From: a virus | Length of the DNA stretch: 64,000 nt | IMG/VR virus record: IMGVR_UViG_3300036781_000813 | Coordinates: 1-64,000 of that record | Direction: 5' to 3' (one strand) | In this document: positions 47,968 through 55,163 of the stretch, piece after piece | How the letters are laid out: the number at the start of each line of letters is the position of its first letter | How positions within the stretch are numbered: position 1 is the stretch's first letter | The notes under the pieces: generated by a model | Database searches by the model: none | What the model saw: only the letters and a program-made list of their open reading frames with translations | What the model was told of the DNA's origin: nothing | Translations under genes and position numbers: made by a program

Positions 47968-48917
47968 GCTGCTGCCTCTTGCTGGCGACGGAGGAAGACC
48001 GGGATCGCCAGATCGTCCTCATCGGGATTGATCGCCGGCGCGGAACCGGCCGGCTGGTCGCCCTCAAAATGGCCTAGAACGTCGGTTTTATTAGTGTTTG
48101 ACCCGGCCGGTTCGGTGGCGCGCTGGTCACCTTCAGTCGTCCGATTTTCTCGGACATCTGGCTGGACCTCGTTCTGGGCGAGGTCCAGAGGGGTATCGGT
48201 TTGGCCGACCCCCTCAGCATGGCGAGCCTCACGCTCTAGCCTTGCTGGATCTGTGGATGTCGCGACTTGCTCGCGAAGAATGGCGCCAACTTCCGCCCCG
48301 ACCGCGGCTGTTGGCATTGCAGGCGGCTCGTATCCGTGTGCTTGCGAGGCATCATCAGGCCGCCGACTGCTGTCGACTGCGCCCTGTTCCGGGCCCGCGT
48401 TGTATTGCTGCACCACGCCGTCGCTGTCGGCCTCCAGCGGGTTGCCCTTGGCGTCGTGGCCGGTGGGGAGGGATGCGACTTCCGGCGGCGTGATGACTGT
48501 GACCTTGGGCTTGCGTCGTCCATCCATTTTGGAGTGGATGGATACGTCGAACATCTGGCCAAGCTGCCGGAGCTTGCCGGCCTTGCCATTGCTGACGCGC
48601 AATTCAGCGGCCACCTGCTGCACCGTCATGTTCCGGCGGAACAGGTTGATCGCTTGGGCTAGCTCGCAGCCGATCGGCAGCTCGGCCGGTGTATCGCGCT
48701 CCCCGGCGAGGTATAGACACTGCTGGTCGATGGCGTCCTGCTGGGCGCGCTTCTCGCTGCCTTGGCGTTTCCGGGCGACGTAGCGGCGCAGGCCGGCCGT
48801 ATCGATGCCATGCCCCGCCACCTGCTCCATGAACCTGTCGACGCTGTTCTTGTTCGAGTCCTGCAGGTCGCGGAACTGCGTGGCCAGCGCCTTGAATTGC
48901 TCGCGGTCGATGGTCAT
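47964..48917 (-). CDS. GapR-like (DUF2312) domain plus HTH protein
   Basis: 317 residues. Residues 1-75 follow the pattern of the chromosome-associated protein GapR: a coiled coil (REQFKALATQFRDLQDSNKN), then GHGIDTAGLRRYVARKRQ and DAIDQQCLYLAGE. Residues about 95-125 are a helix-turn-helix (MTVQQVAAELRVSNGKAGKL). The remaining half is low-complexity and acidic. Probably binds AT-rich or supercoiled phage DNA; the GapR match is by eye. Confidence 0.55.
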   Translation of the reverse strand: MTIDREQFKALATQFRDLQDSNKNSVDRFMEQVAGHGIDTAGLRRYVARKRQGSEKRAQQDAIDQQCLYLAGERDTPAELPIGCELAQAINLFRRNMTVQQVAAELRVSNGKAGKLRQLGQMFDVSIHSKMDGRRKPKVTVITPPEVASLPTGHDAKGNPLEADSDGVVQQYNAGPEQGAVDSSRRPDDASQAHGYEPPAMPTAAVGAEVGAILREQVATSTDPARLEREARHAEGVGQTDTPLDLAQNEVQPDVRENRTTEGDQRATEPAGSNTNKTDVLGHFEGDQPAGSAPAINPDEDDLAIPVFLRRQQEAAA

Positions 48918-49204
48918 GCGCGCACCGGATTGTTGACGGCATCCTTCGGCTGAGCGGTCGTGACGCCGCTGTCCGATGGATGCCGTCCGACCGAACCGCT
49001 TCGGTCGTTTTCAAGTTCCTTGATGGCTGCCCTCACGCGGCGCCAGAGGTCGTAGTGTTCGCCGTCGATGGGACGGCTAACCGAAATCGGCTGCCCCAAG
49101 ATGTCTTTCCTTTCTTCGCGAAGAACCTGCCCCGGCACGTCGACGCCGGTGAGACGTTGAAAGTGCCGGTCGACCTCGCGCAGCGTTTCGAGAACGTCGT
49201 TCAT
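48914..49204 (-). CDS. Hypothetical protein, 96 aa
   Basis: ATG 49204 has GGAGGGGAG upstream. It is charged and helical at the start (DVLETLREVDRHFQRLTGVD) then SRPIDGEHYDLWRRVRAAIK and a polar tail. The function is unknown. Confidence 0.5.
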   Translation of the reverse strand: MNDVLETLREVDRHFQRLTGVDVPGQVLREERKDILGQPISVSRPIDGEHYDLWRRVRAAIKELENDRSGSVGRHPSDSGVTTAQPKDAVNNPVRA

Positions 49205-49395
49205 CTCCCCTCCCTGTCGCTCTCGATCCGCTCCACCACCGCCGCGCGCAGCTTTCGATAGGCATCCAGCAGGCAAACCTTGAGGACGAAGATCGTCACG
49301 AAGCCGGTGCCAAGGACCCAGTAGAAGAGGTCCGGCTCCTGATTGCTGAGGTGCGGCTTGGTCCATTTGTGGAAGCGGACGTAGAGATCCTTCAC
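49201..49395 (-). CDS. Single-span membrane protein, 64 aa
   Basis: GTG 49395 has a GGAGG site upstream. N-terminal basic/aromatic segment (KDLYVRFHKWTKPHLSN), membrane segment (DLFYWVLGTGFVTIFVLKVC) and a basic helix. Coupled to both neighbours. The function is unknown. Confidence 0.55.
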   Translation of the reverse strand: MKDLYVRFHKWTKPHLSNQEPDLFYWVLGTGFVTIFVLKVCLLDAYRKLRAAVVERIESDREGR

Positions 49396-49718
49396 TCGCC
49401 AGCCTCCAGTTCCTTCAACCGCTTCTTGGCCGCTACTACCTTCGCTTGATGCGCGACCTCTGGATTGACCGGCGCGAGCAACAGCGCGCACAGGTCGTCA
49501 TCGCTCAGCATGGCTAGTACGTGCTCGCCCTTGGGCACGCTGCGACGCTGCTTCCAGCCTTCGACGGTACGGACACTCGCGCGCGCCTTGGCGGCAATCA
49601 GCTTCGCGGGAAGCGTGCAGAGCACGTCCGCGATGACATCGGCCATGGACACACGTATCGCCATACTCACGCGCTTTACTCCGTTAGGTCCCGTACACGG
49701 GTACGTTTTTCTCGCCAT
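49392..49718 (-). CDS. HTH DNA-binding protein, 108 aa
   Basis: ATG 49718 is preceded by GGAGCGAGAGC. The middle KLIAAKARASVRTVEGWKQR is a helix-turn-helix, followed by SVPKGEHVLAMLSDDDLCAL, the pattern of small phage regulators that bind one operator half. It heads the replication-related operon (49718 leftward), so it may regulate its own promoter. Confidence 0.6.
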   Translation of the reverse strand: MARKTYPCTGPNGVKRVSMAIRVSMADVIADVLCTLPAKLIAAKARASVRTVEGWKQRRSVPKGEHVLAMLSDDDLCALLLAPVNPEVAHQAKVVAAKKRLKELEAGE

Positions 49719-49740
49719 GCTCTCGCTCCATAACTGAGGC

Positions 49741-50102
49741 ATGAGCACACGGGCTGACAAAGACACATGGGTTTCGGTTGGCTCGCTCCTTCGCGATATG
49801 GCCGGCAAGCTCATCGCGAAGAGAAATTCGGGCGTGACGCCCGCTGAAGAAAGTGCCGAGCCCGAAGGCCCGGCGAGTTACCCGCCGCCCGAGGAGAGAG
49901 AAGCGGCAGGGGGAAAGCCGGTGGCTATCAACACCGGAGGAAACGGGCCTCGCCGCCGTGAGGGGCATCCTGGGGAGGATGGCGGCGAGGCGGCGTCCGG
50001 ACCCTCGGATTGCTATCGGTCTCGGACGCGGGGAGTGATTAGGCCGCTCGACAGACGGCCTGGTGAGTTCGTGACGCGTAGTTGCCCCTGCAGCGCTCAC
50101 GC
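49741..50102. other. Gene-poor, inverted-repeat-rich control region
   Basis: 362 bases (up to the hairpin at 50103) without a convincing gene in a very compact genome. A + frame from 49741 (STRADKDTWVSVGSLLRDMA) looks natural only for about 50 codons, then becomes compositionally random. Inverted repeats are present: TTCGCGAT (49790-49797) with ATCGCGAA (49813-49820), and GGGCG-TGA-CGCCC (49830-49842). It separates two leftward early operons, so it likely contains a promoter and operator, possibly the replication origin. Confidence 0.45.
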
Positions 50103-50154
50103 GGCCCGGACGGCCGTCTCCTCGGCTACCCACGCAGCCAAGACCGTCCGGGCC
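50103..50154 (-). terminator. Long hairpin ending the first leftward operon
   Basis: GGCCCGGACGG (50103-50113) pairs perfectly with CCGTCCGGGCC (50144-50154), an 11-bp stem, with a small inner stem GGCT/AGCC in the loop. It follows the stop at 50157 directly. No U-rich run follows, so it may need Rho or protect the mRNA end. Confidence 0.55.
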
Positions 50155-50156
50155 GA

Positions 50157-50486
50157 TCACGAATGCAGCTCCTTGGCGATGTCCGCAGCCGTGCGGAAAG
50201 GAACGCCCCGGCGGAGCAGGACTTGGTAACGCTCACGTTCCTTCAGGGTCAGGTTGGCCTTGATGCGCTGGCGCTCGCTTCGACCGGCGCGGCGGAGGAT
50301 GTCCCGCAGGGCCTGCTCCGTGAGCCCGTAGCCCTCGCGCAACTGCTTCTGGGTCGCGCCATCATCGAAGGCCTTGATGATTGCCTCTCGCTGGCGGGCA
50401 ACGGCATCGGCACGCTCGTCTCGCAGCCGGGCCAAGGCCTCGACCGTGACGGCGATGTCGGCGTCGATCTCGGCCAAGCTCTTCAC
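50157..50486 (-). CDS. Small HTH protein, 109 aa
   Basis: Coiled-coil start (EIDADIAVTVEALARLRDER), then helix-turn-helix GATQKQLREGYGLTEQALRD, RLKERER-like basic region and final RRGVPFRTAADIAKELHS. Last gene before the 50103-50154 hairpin. Probably a regulator of early genes. Confidence 0.5.
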   Translation of the reverse strand: MKSLAEIDADIAVTVEALARLRDERADAVARQREAIIKAFDDGATQKQLREGYGLTEQALRDILRRAGRSERQRIKANLTLKERERYQVLLRRGVPFRTAADIAKELHS

Positions 50487-50489
50487 GGC

Positions 50490-50681
50490 TCAGTTCCCCC
50501 GTCCCGCCTGCCGCGTGATAGCGACCAGCAGGAACAGCAAGCCGAAGGCGGTGACGGAGATACCGATGCAGTCAGCGGTGATCGGCGCGCCAGGATTGGT
50601 GATGATCGACCACTGTTGAGCGGTGAAGCCCACGACACCGGCGAGGATCAAGCTGACAAGCAGGGCGATGAAGGAGCGCAC
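50490..50681 (-). CDS. Two-span membrane protein, 63 aa
   Basis: Hydrophobic segments FIALLVSLILAGVVGFTA (residues 4-21) and ISVTAFGLLFLLVAIT (41-56) flank a polar loop. No family is recognised. Could act in superinfection exclusion, a guess from location only. Confidence 0.5.
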   Translation of the reverse strand: MRSFIALLVSLILAGVVGFTAQQWSIITNPGAPITADCIGISVTAFGLLFLLVAITRQAGRGN

Positions 50682-50684
50682 GCT

Positions 50685-51017
50685 CTAAACTCCCCTCGCC
50701 GCGCGCTTGGCGGCCTTGGCTGCCTGCTTCGCGCCCCCGTGCGGCTGGTATTTGGATTTCGGCGTCGCCCAGCCGCCGACGTGGCGGCGGGTGTATCCGT
50801 GCTGCTGGCGTCGACCGTTGCTGAGCATCTTGGAGAGCCCGGCAGTGACAGCGCCGTACATGCTTTCGAGGCTGGCTTGGTAGCTGCTCTCCTGAACCAC
50901 GGTCACGGCCTCGGTGAGCACGTCGTCCATGCCGAGCGCCCGAGCGGTGTAGATATTCAGGTCGGTGGACGTGAATGTTGGTCCGGAGATCGATCCGGTA
51001 ATCAGCGTCTTGGTCAC
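50685..51017 (-). CDS. Hypothetical protein, 110 aa
   Basis: GTG start at 51017 overlaps the upstream stop. Middle section AVTVVQESSYQASLESMYGA is helical; the end is basic (KSKYQPHGGAKQAAKAAKRA). Possible nucleic-acid binding. No family recognised. Confidence 0.5.
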   Translation of the reverse strand: MTKTLITGSISGPTFTSTDLNIYTARALGMDDVLTEAVTVVQESSYQASLESMYGAVTAGLSKMLSNGRRQQHGYTRRHVGGWATPKSKYQPHGGAKQAAKAAKRAARGV

Positions 51018-51187
51018 GTCGACACCCTCCCCGTCTCTTCCTCGACCTGCCGTTGCCGAACCCGTGCGCGGATTCTCTCTATGGCCGCTTCATCGCATCC
51101 AGCCGCCTCGGCAAACCTGAGCAGCTCGGCGGCTTTCTCTGCCAAGGCGACGTGATCGGAAGACGGGGTGTAGGAGATGTCGATCAT
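51014..51187 (-). CDS. Hypothetical protein, 57 aa
   Basis: MIDISYTPSSDHVALAEKAA then AGCDEAAIERIRARVRQRQV. ATGA or GTGA overlaps with both neighbours. Probably helical; the function is unknown. Confidence 0.5.
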   Translation of the reverse strand: MIDISYTPSSDHVALAEKAAELLRFAEAAGCDEAAIERIRARVRQRQVEEETGRVST

Positions 51188-51360
51188 GCGGACCTCTCTT
51201 CAAATTCAGCAGCCCGACGTGAGAGATGCGCAGCAAGTTCGAGATAGCCCTTAGCGATCAGGCCGGGGATTGCGGCGCGCGCGGCCTTTGCTGCGGCGGC
51301 ATAGCTCTCCTTGGAAAGCACGATGGGGTGGGACCGCTGATGGAAGCGCATGTGGGCCAT
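51184..51360 (-). CDS. Hypothetical protein, 58 aa
   Basis: AHMRFHQRSHPIVLSKESYA then a helix AAKAARAAIPGLIAKGYLEL and SRRAAEFEERSA. Intact frame overlapping its neighbour by ATGA. The function is unknown. Confidence 0.5.
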   Translation of the reverse strand: MAHMRFHQRSHPIVLSKESYAAAAKAARAAIPGLIAKGYLELAAHLSRRAAEFEERSA

Positions 51361-51363
51361 CCC

Positions 51364-51549
51364 TCAGCCCTCCCGCAGCGCGAGTCGCATGACACACGCC
51401 ACCACGACCAGCCAAACAGAGAAGATCAGCAGCGTGATCGGAATGCCGACGAAGCCAATCTTCGTGCAGGCGATGAGGCCGACGATCAGCATCGTCCACC
51501 ACGCGGCGATGAAGATGCAGACGGCGGACAGGGCAATGGCGCGCTTCAT
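51364..51549 (-). CDS. Membrane protein, 61 aa
   Basis: ATG 51549 chosen for its ATGA overlap with the lipoprotein stop. Two hydrophobic spans: RAIALSAVCIFIAAWWTMLI and IPITLLIFSVWLVVVACVM. The function is unknown. Confidence 0.5.
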   Translation of the reverse strand: MKRAIALSAVCIFIAAWWTMLIVGLIACTKIGFVGIPITLLIFSVWLVVVACVMRLALREG

Positions 51550-51869
51550 TTGTGCCACTGCCCCATGAGCAGGTGACAGCGCTCATGCCTGAGTGTGTCT
51601 TCCCGCTTCCACCCTCGCAGGCTGTCGTCGATCACGATGTGGTTGCCCCAGGTCTCGCCGAGGATGCGGCCCTCGTACCCGAGGATGGCCGCCTCTTCGG
51701 CCATCCACTGGCGCGGCTTGAAGGTGATCGTTGCCTCGACCTTGGAGAGGTCCCCACGGCACTGCGGCGGGTAGACATTCCCAGCCTGATCGGTGAGCGG
51801 GCCTTCATGCGAGGCACAGGCGGTCAGAGACGCGGCCAAGAGGATGGCGATGGCTGGGCGGGAGGTCAT
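51546..51869 (-). CDS. Lipoprotein with HExxH-type motif
   Basis: 107 residues from ATG 51869. Lipobox in AILLAASLTACASH. The C-terminus has DDSLRGWKREDTLRHERCHL, where HERCH is a zinc-peptidase-like HExxH. The chain then ends within about ten residues, so no third ligand domain is evident. Could be a remnant peptidase or a structural coincidence. Confidence 0.55.
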   Translation of the reverse strand: MTSRPAIAILLAASLTACASHEGPLTDQAGNVYPPQCRGDLSKVEATITFKPRQWMAEEAAILGYEGRILGETWGNHIVIDDSLRGWKREDTLRHERCHLLMGQWHK

Positions 51870-52339
51870 GCGGCCTCGCACGATCTGGCCGGGAACAGCC
51901 GCGCCATCACCTTCTCATCGAGGGTGACGTCGTACTGGTCGGCGGCGGCGCGAATCTGCGCCTCGCGGTAATGCGGGATGCGCTTGCTCAACCACTTCCG
52001 GATAAGGCTCGGATGTTCGCCGAGAGCCGACGCGGTGGATCGCAATCCGCCAAAAATCCCGCAGAGATCGATCACGCCATGATTGATCGACTGCGGGTCG
52101 GGCGCAGGCTCGGTCGCCATGCGCAGCGACCAACGGAACCATTCGCCCTCGGTTCGATGTTCCGCAAAGATAGCGTGGAAGGCTGCTTCGGTGGCGAAGT
52201 CACCTTCGACCGTCCGGACGATTTCAAGCCGATGCGGGCAGCCAGCTTGGAGTTGCGCCACGCGGCGCTCGACCATGGCGGCGTAGCCGATCTTCACGAA
52301 ATCCGTGCCAGTCGCGCGAGCGAAGTAAACGGTCATCAC
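51866..52339 (-). CDS. GIY-YIG (T5orf172-like) domain fused to HTH
   Basis: 157 residues. GTG 52339 (ATG 52336 also possible) overlaps the Cro-like stop. Residues 1-70: TVYFARATGTDFVKIGYAAM and VERRVAQLQAGCPHRLEIV, then HRTEGEWFRWS. Residues about 100-150 are a phage HTH region (HPSLIRKWLSKRIPHYREAQ). A nuclease fused to a Cro-type domain beside cro is unusual. Confidence 0.65.
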   Translation of the reverse strand: MMTVYFARATGTDFVKIGYAAMVERRVAQLQAGCPHRLEIVRTVEGDFATEAAFHAIFAEHRTEGEWFRWSLRMATEPAPDPQSINHGVIDLCGIFGGLRSTASALGEHPSLIRKWLSKRIPHYREAQIRAAADQYDVTLDEKVMARLFPARSCEAA

Positions 52340-52575
52340 GCGGCCTTCCGGCGGCGGGGCGACTTCGCCTTAGCATGCGCGAGGGCGAGCGCTTCGTAGG
52401 TGAAGCCCTCAAGCCCTTGGGTCTCGGCGAGGCTGATCAGCTTCGGCCACCACGCGACCGGGATCGAGTTGCGTGTCTCCCACGAGGCTACGGTCGTGAG
52501 GTGCTTTTTTAGCGATACCCGGAGGGCTTTTACGCCGCCAAGACGTTCGATCGCATGGGCTGGAGAATTGATCAT
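52336..52575 (-). CDS. Cro-like repressor (carph-isopro type)
   Basis: 79 residues. PAHAIERLGGVKALRVSLKK and HLTTVASWETRNSIPVAWWP followed by KLISLAE are typical of the small Cro/carph-isopro proteins in alphaproteobacterial prophages. Transcribed divergently from the S24 repressor from the promoter at 52584-52612. It should compete with the repressor for O1 and O2. Confidence 0.78.
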   Translation of the reverse strand: MINSPAHAIERLGGVKALRVSLKKHLTTVASWETRNSIPVAWWPKLISLAETQGLEGFTYEALALAHAKAKSPRRRKAA

Positions 52576-52583
52576 GGCGACGG

Positions 52584-52612
52584 AACCTACGCATAATGCG
52601 TAGTCTCGTCAA
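52584..52612 (-). promoter_or_regulatory. Leftward early promoter
   Basis: On the - strand: TTGACG (52612-52607), 17 bases, TAGGTT (52589-52584). Operator O1 fills the spacer. It has the same design as the rightward promoter at 55109-55138. It should drive the Cro-like gene and the genes behind it. Confidence 0.7.
52587..52603. promoter_or_regulatory. Repressor operator O1
   Basis: Perfect palindrome CTACGCATAATGCGTAG: 7-bp half-sites CTACGCA and TGCGTAG around TAA. Covers the region between the -35 and -10 of the leftward promoter. Confidence 0.75.
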
Positions 52613-52626
52613 CGCCTATTGCGTAA
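52610..52626. promoter_or_regulatory. Repressor operator O2
   Basis: CAACGCCTATTGCGTAA, an imperfect copy of O1 with half-sites ACGCC and TGCGT. Centre is 23 bp from the centre of O1 and just upstream of the repressor coding start. Confidence 0.6.
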
Positions 52627-52649
52627 CGCAGGATGCGAAGCTCCTGTGG

Positions 52650-53408
52650 ATGGAAAAGCTCAACACGCCCGCAGAGCGCTTGCGATGGGCCCGCATCAAC
52701 AAGGGCAAGTACGAATCCGGCACCAAGGCCGCAGAGGCCCGTGGGTGGACAGTCTCGACCTATTTGGGCCACGAAAACGGCGACAGGACGCCAAGTCGAA
52801 AGGCGGCGGAACGCTACGCAGCGGCCTACGGAATACCGTGGGCTTGGATATTCGACGGTGGGCCGCTGCCATTGAAGCGACGAGACGGTGGTCCCGCTTC
52901 AATGCCGCAGGGCACCAGACCATCCGGCGCCGTTGCCGCGAAACCGGGCGGCAACCTCCGTAGGCAGTCCGACGAAGAAAAGACCGTGCCCGTCCGGTCC
53001 TATGTTGGCGCCGGCGACGAGGTCTTTCCTATCGACGGAGATGGCCCGATCGACTGGGTGTCCGCTCCTCCCGGCATGGAACACGGGGAAGCTACGGAGG
53101 TCCGCGGGAACTCAATGCGCCCGCTCTATCATGACGGCGATCTGCTGTTCCACATTCAGCGCGTCGACATCGATCTCGGGGCGTACAAGGACGAAGTCGT
53201 TGTGGCCCAGGTCACGAATGGCAAGCGCTTCGTCAAGCTTCTCCGCGCCGGCTCGAAGCGCGGTCTCTACGTTTTGGAGAGCATCAACCCGGCCTTCGAT
53301 CTCATCCAAGATCAAAAGCTCGACTGGATCGGGCCGATCCAGTGGGTGCATAAGCGATGGAGGCAAGAACGCCTCAGACGAGGCCGCGGCGCCGGGAAAG
53401 CCGGCTGA
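52650..53408 (+). CDS. CI-like repressor with S24 protease domain
   Basis: 252 residues from ATG 52650; an ATG at 52596 lies inside O1 and is unlikely. N-terminal HTH (NTPAERLRWARINKGKYESG; WTVSTYLGHENGDRTPSRKA), linker, then S24 domain: VRSYVGAGDEVFPIDGDGP with the Ala-Gly cleavage pair, EVRGNSMRPLYHDGDLL with the catalytic Ser in GNSM, and NGKRFVKLL with the general-base Lys. It should keep lysogeny and be cleaved on RecA activation. Confidence 0.9.
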   Translation: MEKLNTPAERLRWARINKGKYESGTKAAEARGWTVSTYLGHENGDRTPSRKAAERYAAAYGIPWAWIFDGGPLPLKRRDGGPASMPQGTRPSGAVAAKPGGNLRRQSDEEKTVPVRSYVGAGDEVFPIDGDGPIDWVSAPPGMEHGEATEVRGNSMRPLYHDGDLLFHIQRVDIDLGAYKDEVVVAQVTNGKRFVKLLRAGSKRGLYVLESINPAFDLIQDQKLDWIGPIQWVHKRWRQERLRRGRGAGKAG

Positions 53409-53637
53409 TCCTCGTTACTGCCCGCGTCGGGATGCATATCAGGCCAGTGGCGTGGCTGGCTTGGTGGTAACTGCCTATGCTCGACGCTATAATCTTTACC
53501 GATCCATCGTCGACCAAGAATCCAACGGTTTGGCATCTTGCCGACGTTTCGGATTTAAGTTCACTCAGTTCATACCAACGCGACGCCGGCTGACTGCTGT
53601 CCTCCCATTCAATGAGGACGAGTGGATATTCCCCCAT
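53374..53637 (-). CDS. Hypothetical protein, 87 aa
   Basis: EYPLVLIEWEDSSQPASRWY, CQTVGFLVDDGSVKIIASSI and LICIPTRAVTRISRL give the pattern of small prophage proteins with one alpha/beta domain, encoded convergent to a repressor. Its 3' end overlaps the repressor end by 35 bases. GC is lower than in its neighbours. The function is unknown. Confidence 0.6.
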   Translation of the reverse strand: MGEYPLVLIEWEDSSQPASRWYELSELKSETSARCQTVGFLVDDGSVKIIASSIGSYHQASHATGLICIPTRAVTRISRLSRRRGLV

Positions 53638-53708
53638 GATAATTTGTTGCTTTCGTTAATGTTTCCCCCGATACGACGGGCTTTCCAAGAGCCTGTCGTT
53701 CGCAAACG

Positions 53709-53729
53709 TACAGTAACAGTCTAACTGTA
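53709..53729. promoter_or_regulatory. Inverted repeat in the intergenic space
   Basis: TACAGT-9-ACTGTA (53709-53729), with an inner ACAGT-CTA-ACTGT. Lies upstream of the 53374-53637 gene and downstream of the nuclease gene, so it may be a second operator. Bases 53638-53815 hold no gene. Confidence 0.35.
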
Positions 53730-53815
53730 TTTGGTTGCCGTGCATTTATGCCTACCCGAGACCCCCTACAGTTGTAGTGCGACCATTTCGGCTGCAATGT
53801 GGGAACGAAATGCAA

Positions 53816-54265
53816 CTACCGCTTGGAATGCTTGTTTTCCGCTCGCCATTCCCAAGCCTTCTGGCAGTCGTGCGCATGCACGCCGAGCCGCGCACCGATC
53901 GCCGCCTTCTCCTGGCTGATGTAGTCGGAGCTGTACCGGGTGAAGGCCCACGCCATGCCGGCGCGCACCATCTCCGCACCCAGATCCTCGCCGCCCGCGC
54001 GGCATAGGCCGATCGACCGCTTGTAGCGGTCGTGGCCGCGGAACTCACAGACGACTGTCTTTCCCCCGATGAGCTTGCGCATGGTCGCCGTGGCCTCGAG
54101 CCCGGCCGGCCAGCCGTCGGCGCAGGTTTGATGCGTCTCCGGCGCGTCGATCCCCCATAGCCGCCATTTGGTGCCGTCGAGCTTGATTGTATCTCCGTCA
54201 GTGACGGTCTGGGCAAAGGCGGGAGCGGCGATCAGGAGCGTGATCGCAAGGGCGGTGGTTCTCAT
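53816..54265 (-). CDS. Secreted thermonuclease-family (SNase-like) protein
   Basis: 149 residues. Signal peptide TTALAITLLIAAPAFAQT cut near AFA-QT. The mature SNase fold has VTDGDTIKLDGTKWRLWGID, PETHQT, GKTVVCEFRGHDRYKRSIG with the catalytic Arg, Glu and Arg, and GAEMVRAGMAWAFTRYSSDY. It would degrade nucleic acids in the periplasm. Expressed from the - strand within the immunity region, it is a likely lysogen gene (moron). Confidence 0.82.
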   Translation of the reverse strand: MRTTALAITLLIAAPAFAQTVTDGDTIKLDGTKWRLWGIDAPETHQTCADGWPAGLEATATMRKLIGGKTVVCEFRGHDRYKRSIGLCRAGGEDLGAEMVRAGMAWAFTRYSSDYISQEKAAIGARLGVHAHDCQKAWEWRAENKHSKR

Positions 54266-54328
54266 TCAGGAAGCTTGGCGGCCGTCTAAGGCGACGTCGG
54301 GGCCGTAGTGTGAAGTTGTGTAAAGCCG

Positions 54329-55072
54329 CTAGCGCAGCACGGCCCGCGTCTCGTATTCGATAAATGGTTCACTCACACCCGGCAGACGATGAAGAGTGGG
54401 GCCGACAACATTCTCGCTGTGCTGACCAATCACGTCCTGAACGCGTTTTGGTTGACCGCTCGCAAATCCCGTTCCAACGAACAGACGATATGCGCCTGGC
54501 TCCAGATTGCCAAATGACTCAGACGTGAATTTTCCTCCGACGACCGTCGCGCTGGAAGTTAGATATATGCACCGTGGGATGCACTCTGGCGGCAGGCCTT
54601 GAAGCGTTATCTGAAGTAGCGCTCCATCTGGCAGGTTTGTCGTTCCAGAGACGATGGGATTGGGCGCGCCACGCACAACCGAGGTGGTGAACACGGGGAT
54701 AAAGGGCTGGCCCGGCGCGGAGAGCTGCGAGGGCGGCCCATGCGGTTCCGATGATCGAAGGCCCAGGATTCCGAGCCGATTGCGATAGGCAAGCACGAGG
54801 CAATACGCAGAGGTGCATTTATCGCGGACCTCAGTCCGCCATTTATACTGTTGCGCCGTGACTTCATCCCGGTTTGAGGCATTCGCGATCTGGGCCTTGT
54901 AGAGGTCGACCATCGTCTCATCCATTCGGCTGAGTTCTGGCTCGTCGCAGATCATCTTTTCCACGGCCGTACTGGCGAAACGGCAATTGAATCCGGCCGC
55001 CCCGGCAGAGCTTGGAACCAGCCAGACCGCCACTATAGCGAAAAGAACTTTTGTTACCTGCCACCTGTTCAT
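54329..55072 (-). CDS. LprI-like periplasmic protein
   Basis: 247 residues. Signal peptide (VLFAIVAVWLVPSSAGAAG), then the LprI/DUF1311-type core FNCRFASTAVEKMICDEPEL, MDETMVDLYKAQIANA and CTSAYCLVLAYRNRLGILG with paired cysteines. The C-terminal half (residues 120-247) is a separate beta-rich region without a match. LprI proteins inhibit lysozymes. Read from next to O3, so lysogens may make it. Confidence 0.65.
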   Translation of the reverse strand: MNRWQVTKVLFAIVAVWLVPSSAGAAGFNCRFASTAVEKMICDEPELSRMDETMVDLYKAQIANASNRDEVTAQQYKWRTEVRDKCTSAYCLVLAYRNRLGILGLRSSEPHGPPSQLSAPGQPFIPVFTTSVVRGAPNPIVSGTTNLPDGALLQITLQGLPPECIPRCIYLTSSATVVGGKFTSESFGNLEPGAYRLFVGTGFASGQPKRVQDVIGQHSENVVGPTLHRLPGVSEPFIEYETRAVLR

Positions 55073-55094
55073 CTGTGGACAGTGTCACGAAGGA

Positions 55095-55138
55095 CTACGC
55101 ATTTTGCGTTGACATAGGTTACGCATATTGCGTAGATT
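55095..55138 (+). promoter_or_regulatory. Rightward early promoter with operators O3 and O4
   Basis: O3 is CTACGCATTTTGCGTTG (55095-55111) and O4 is TTACGCATATTGCGTAG (55119-55135), centres 24 bp apart. The promoter has TTGACA (55109-55114), 18 bases, then TAGATT (55133-55138), with O4 in the spacer exactly as O1 is in the leftward promoter. The early operon 55164 onward starts just downstream; LprI reads away on the other side. Confidence 0.75.
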
Positions 55139-55163
55139 GCGACTCACCACACCGGAGCCCGCC

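Noticed and set aside
49684-50160. 158-codon - strand frame
   Set aside because: No ribosome binding site, random composition, and overlap with the HTH gene start and the 50103-50154 hairpin.
52596-52649. ATG 52596 as repressor start
   Set aside because: It would place the start codon inside operator O1 and add 18 residues without family match; ATG 52650 begins the normal HTH region.
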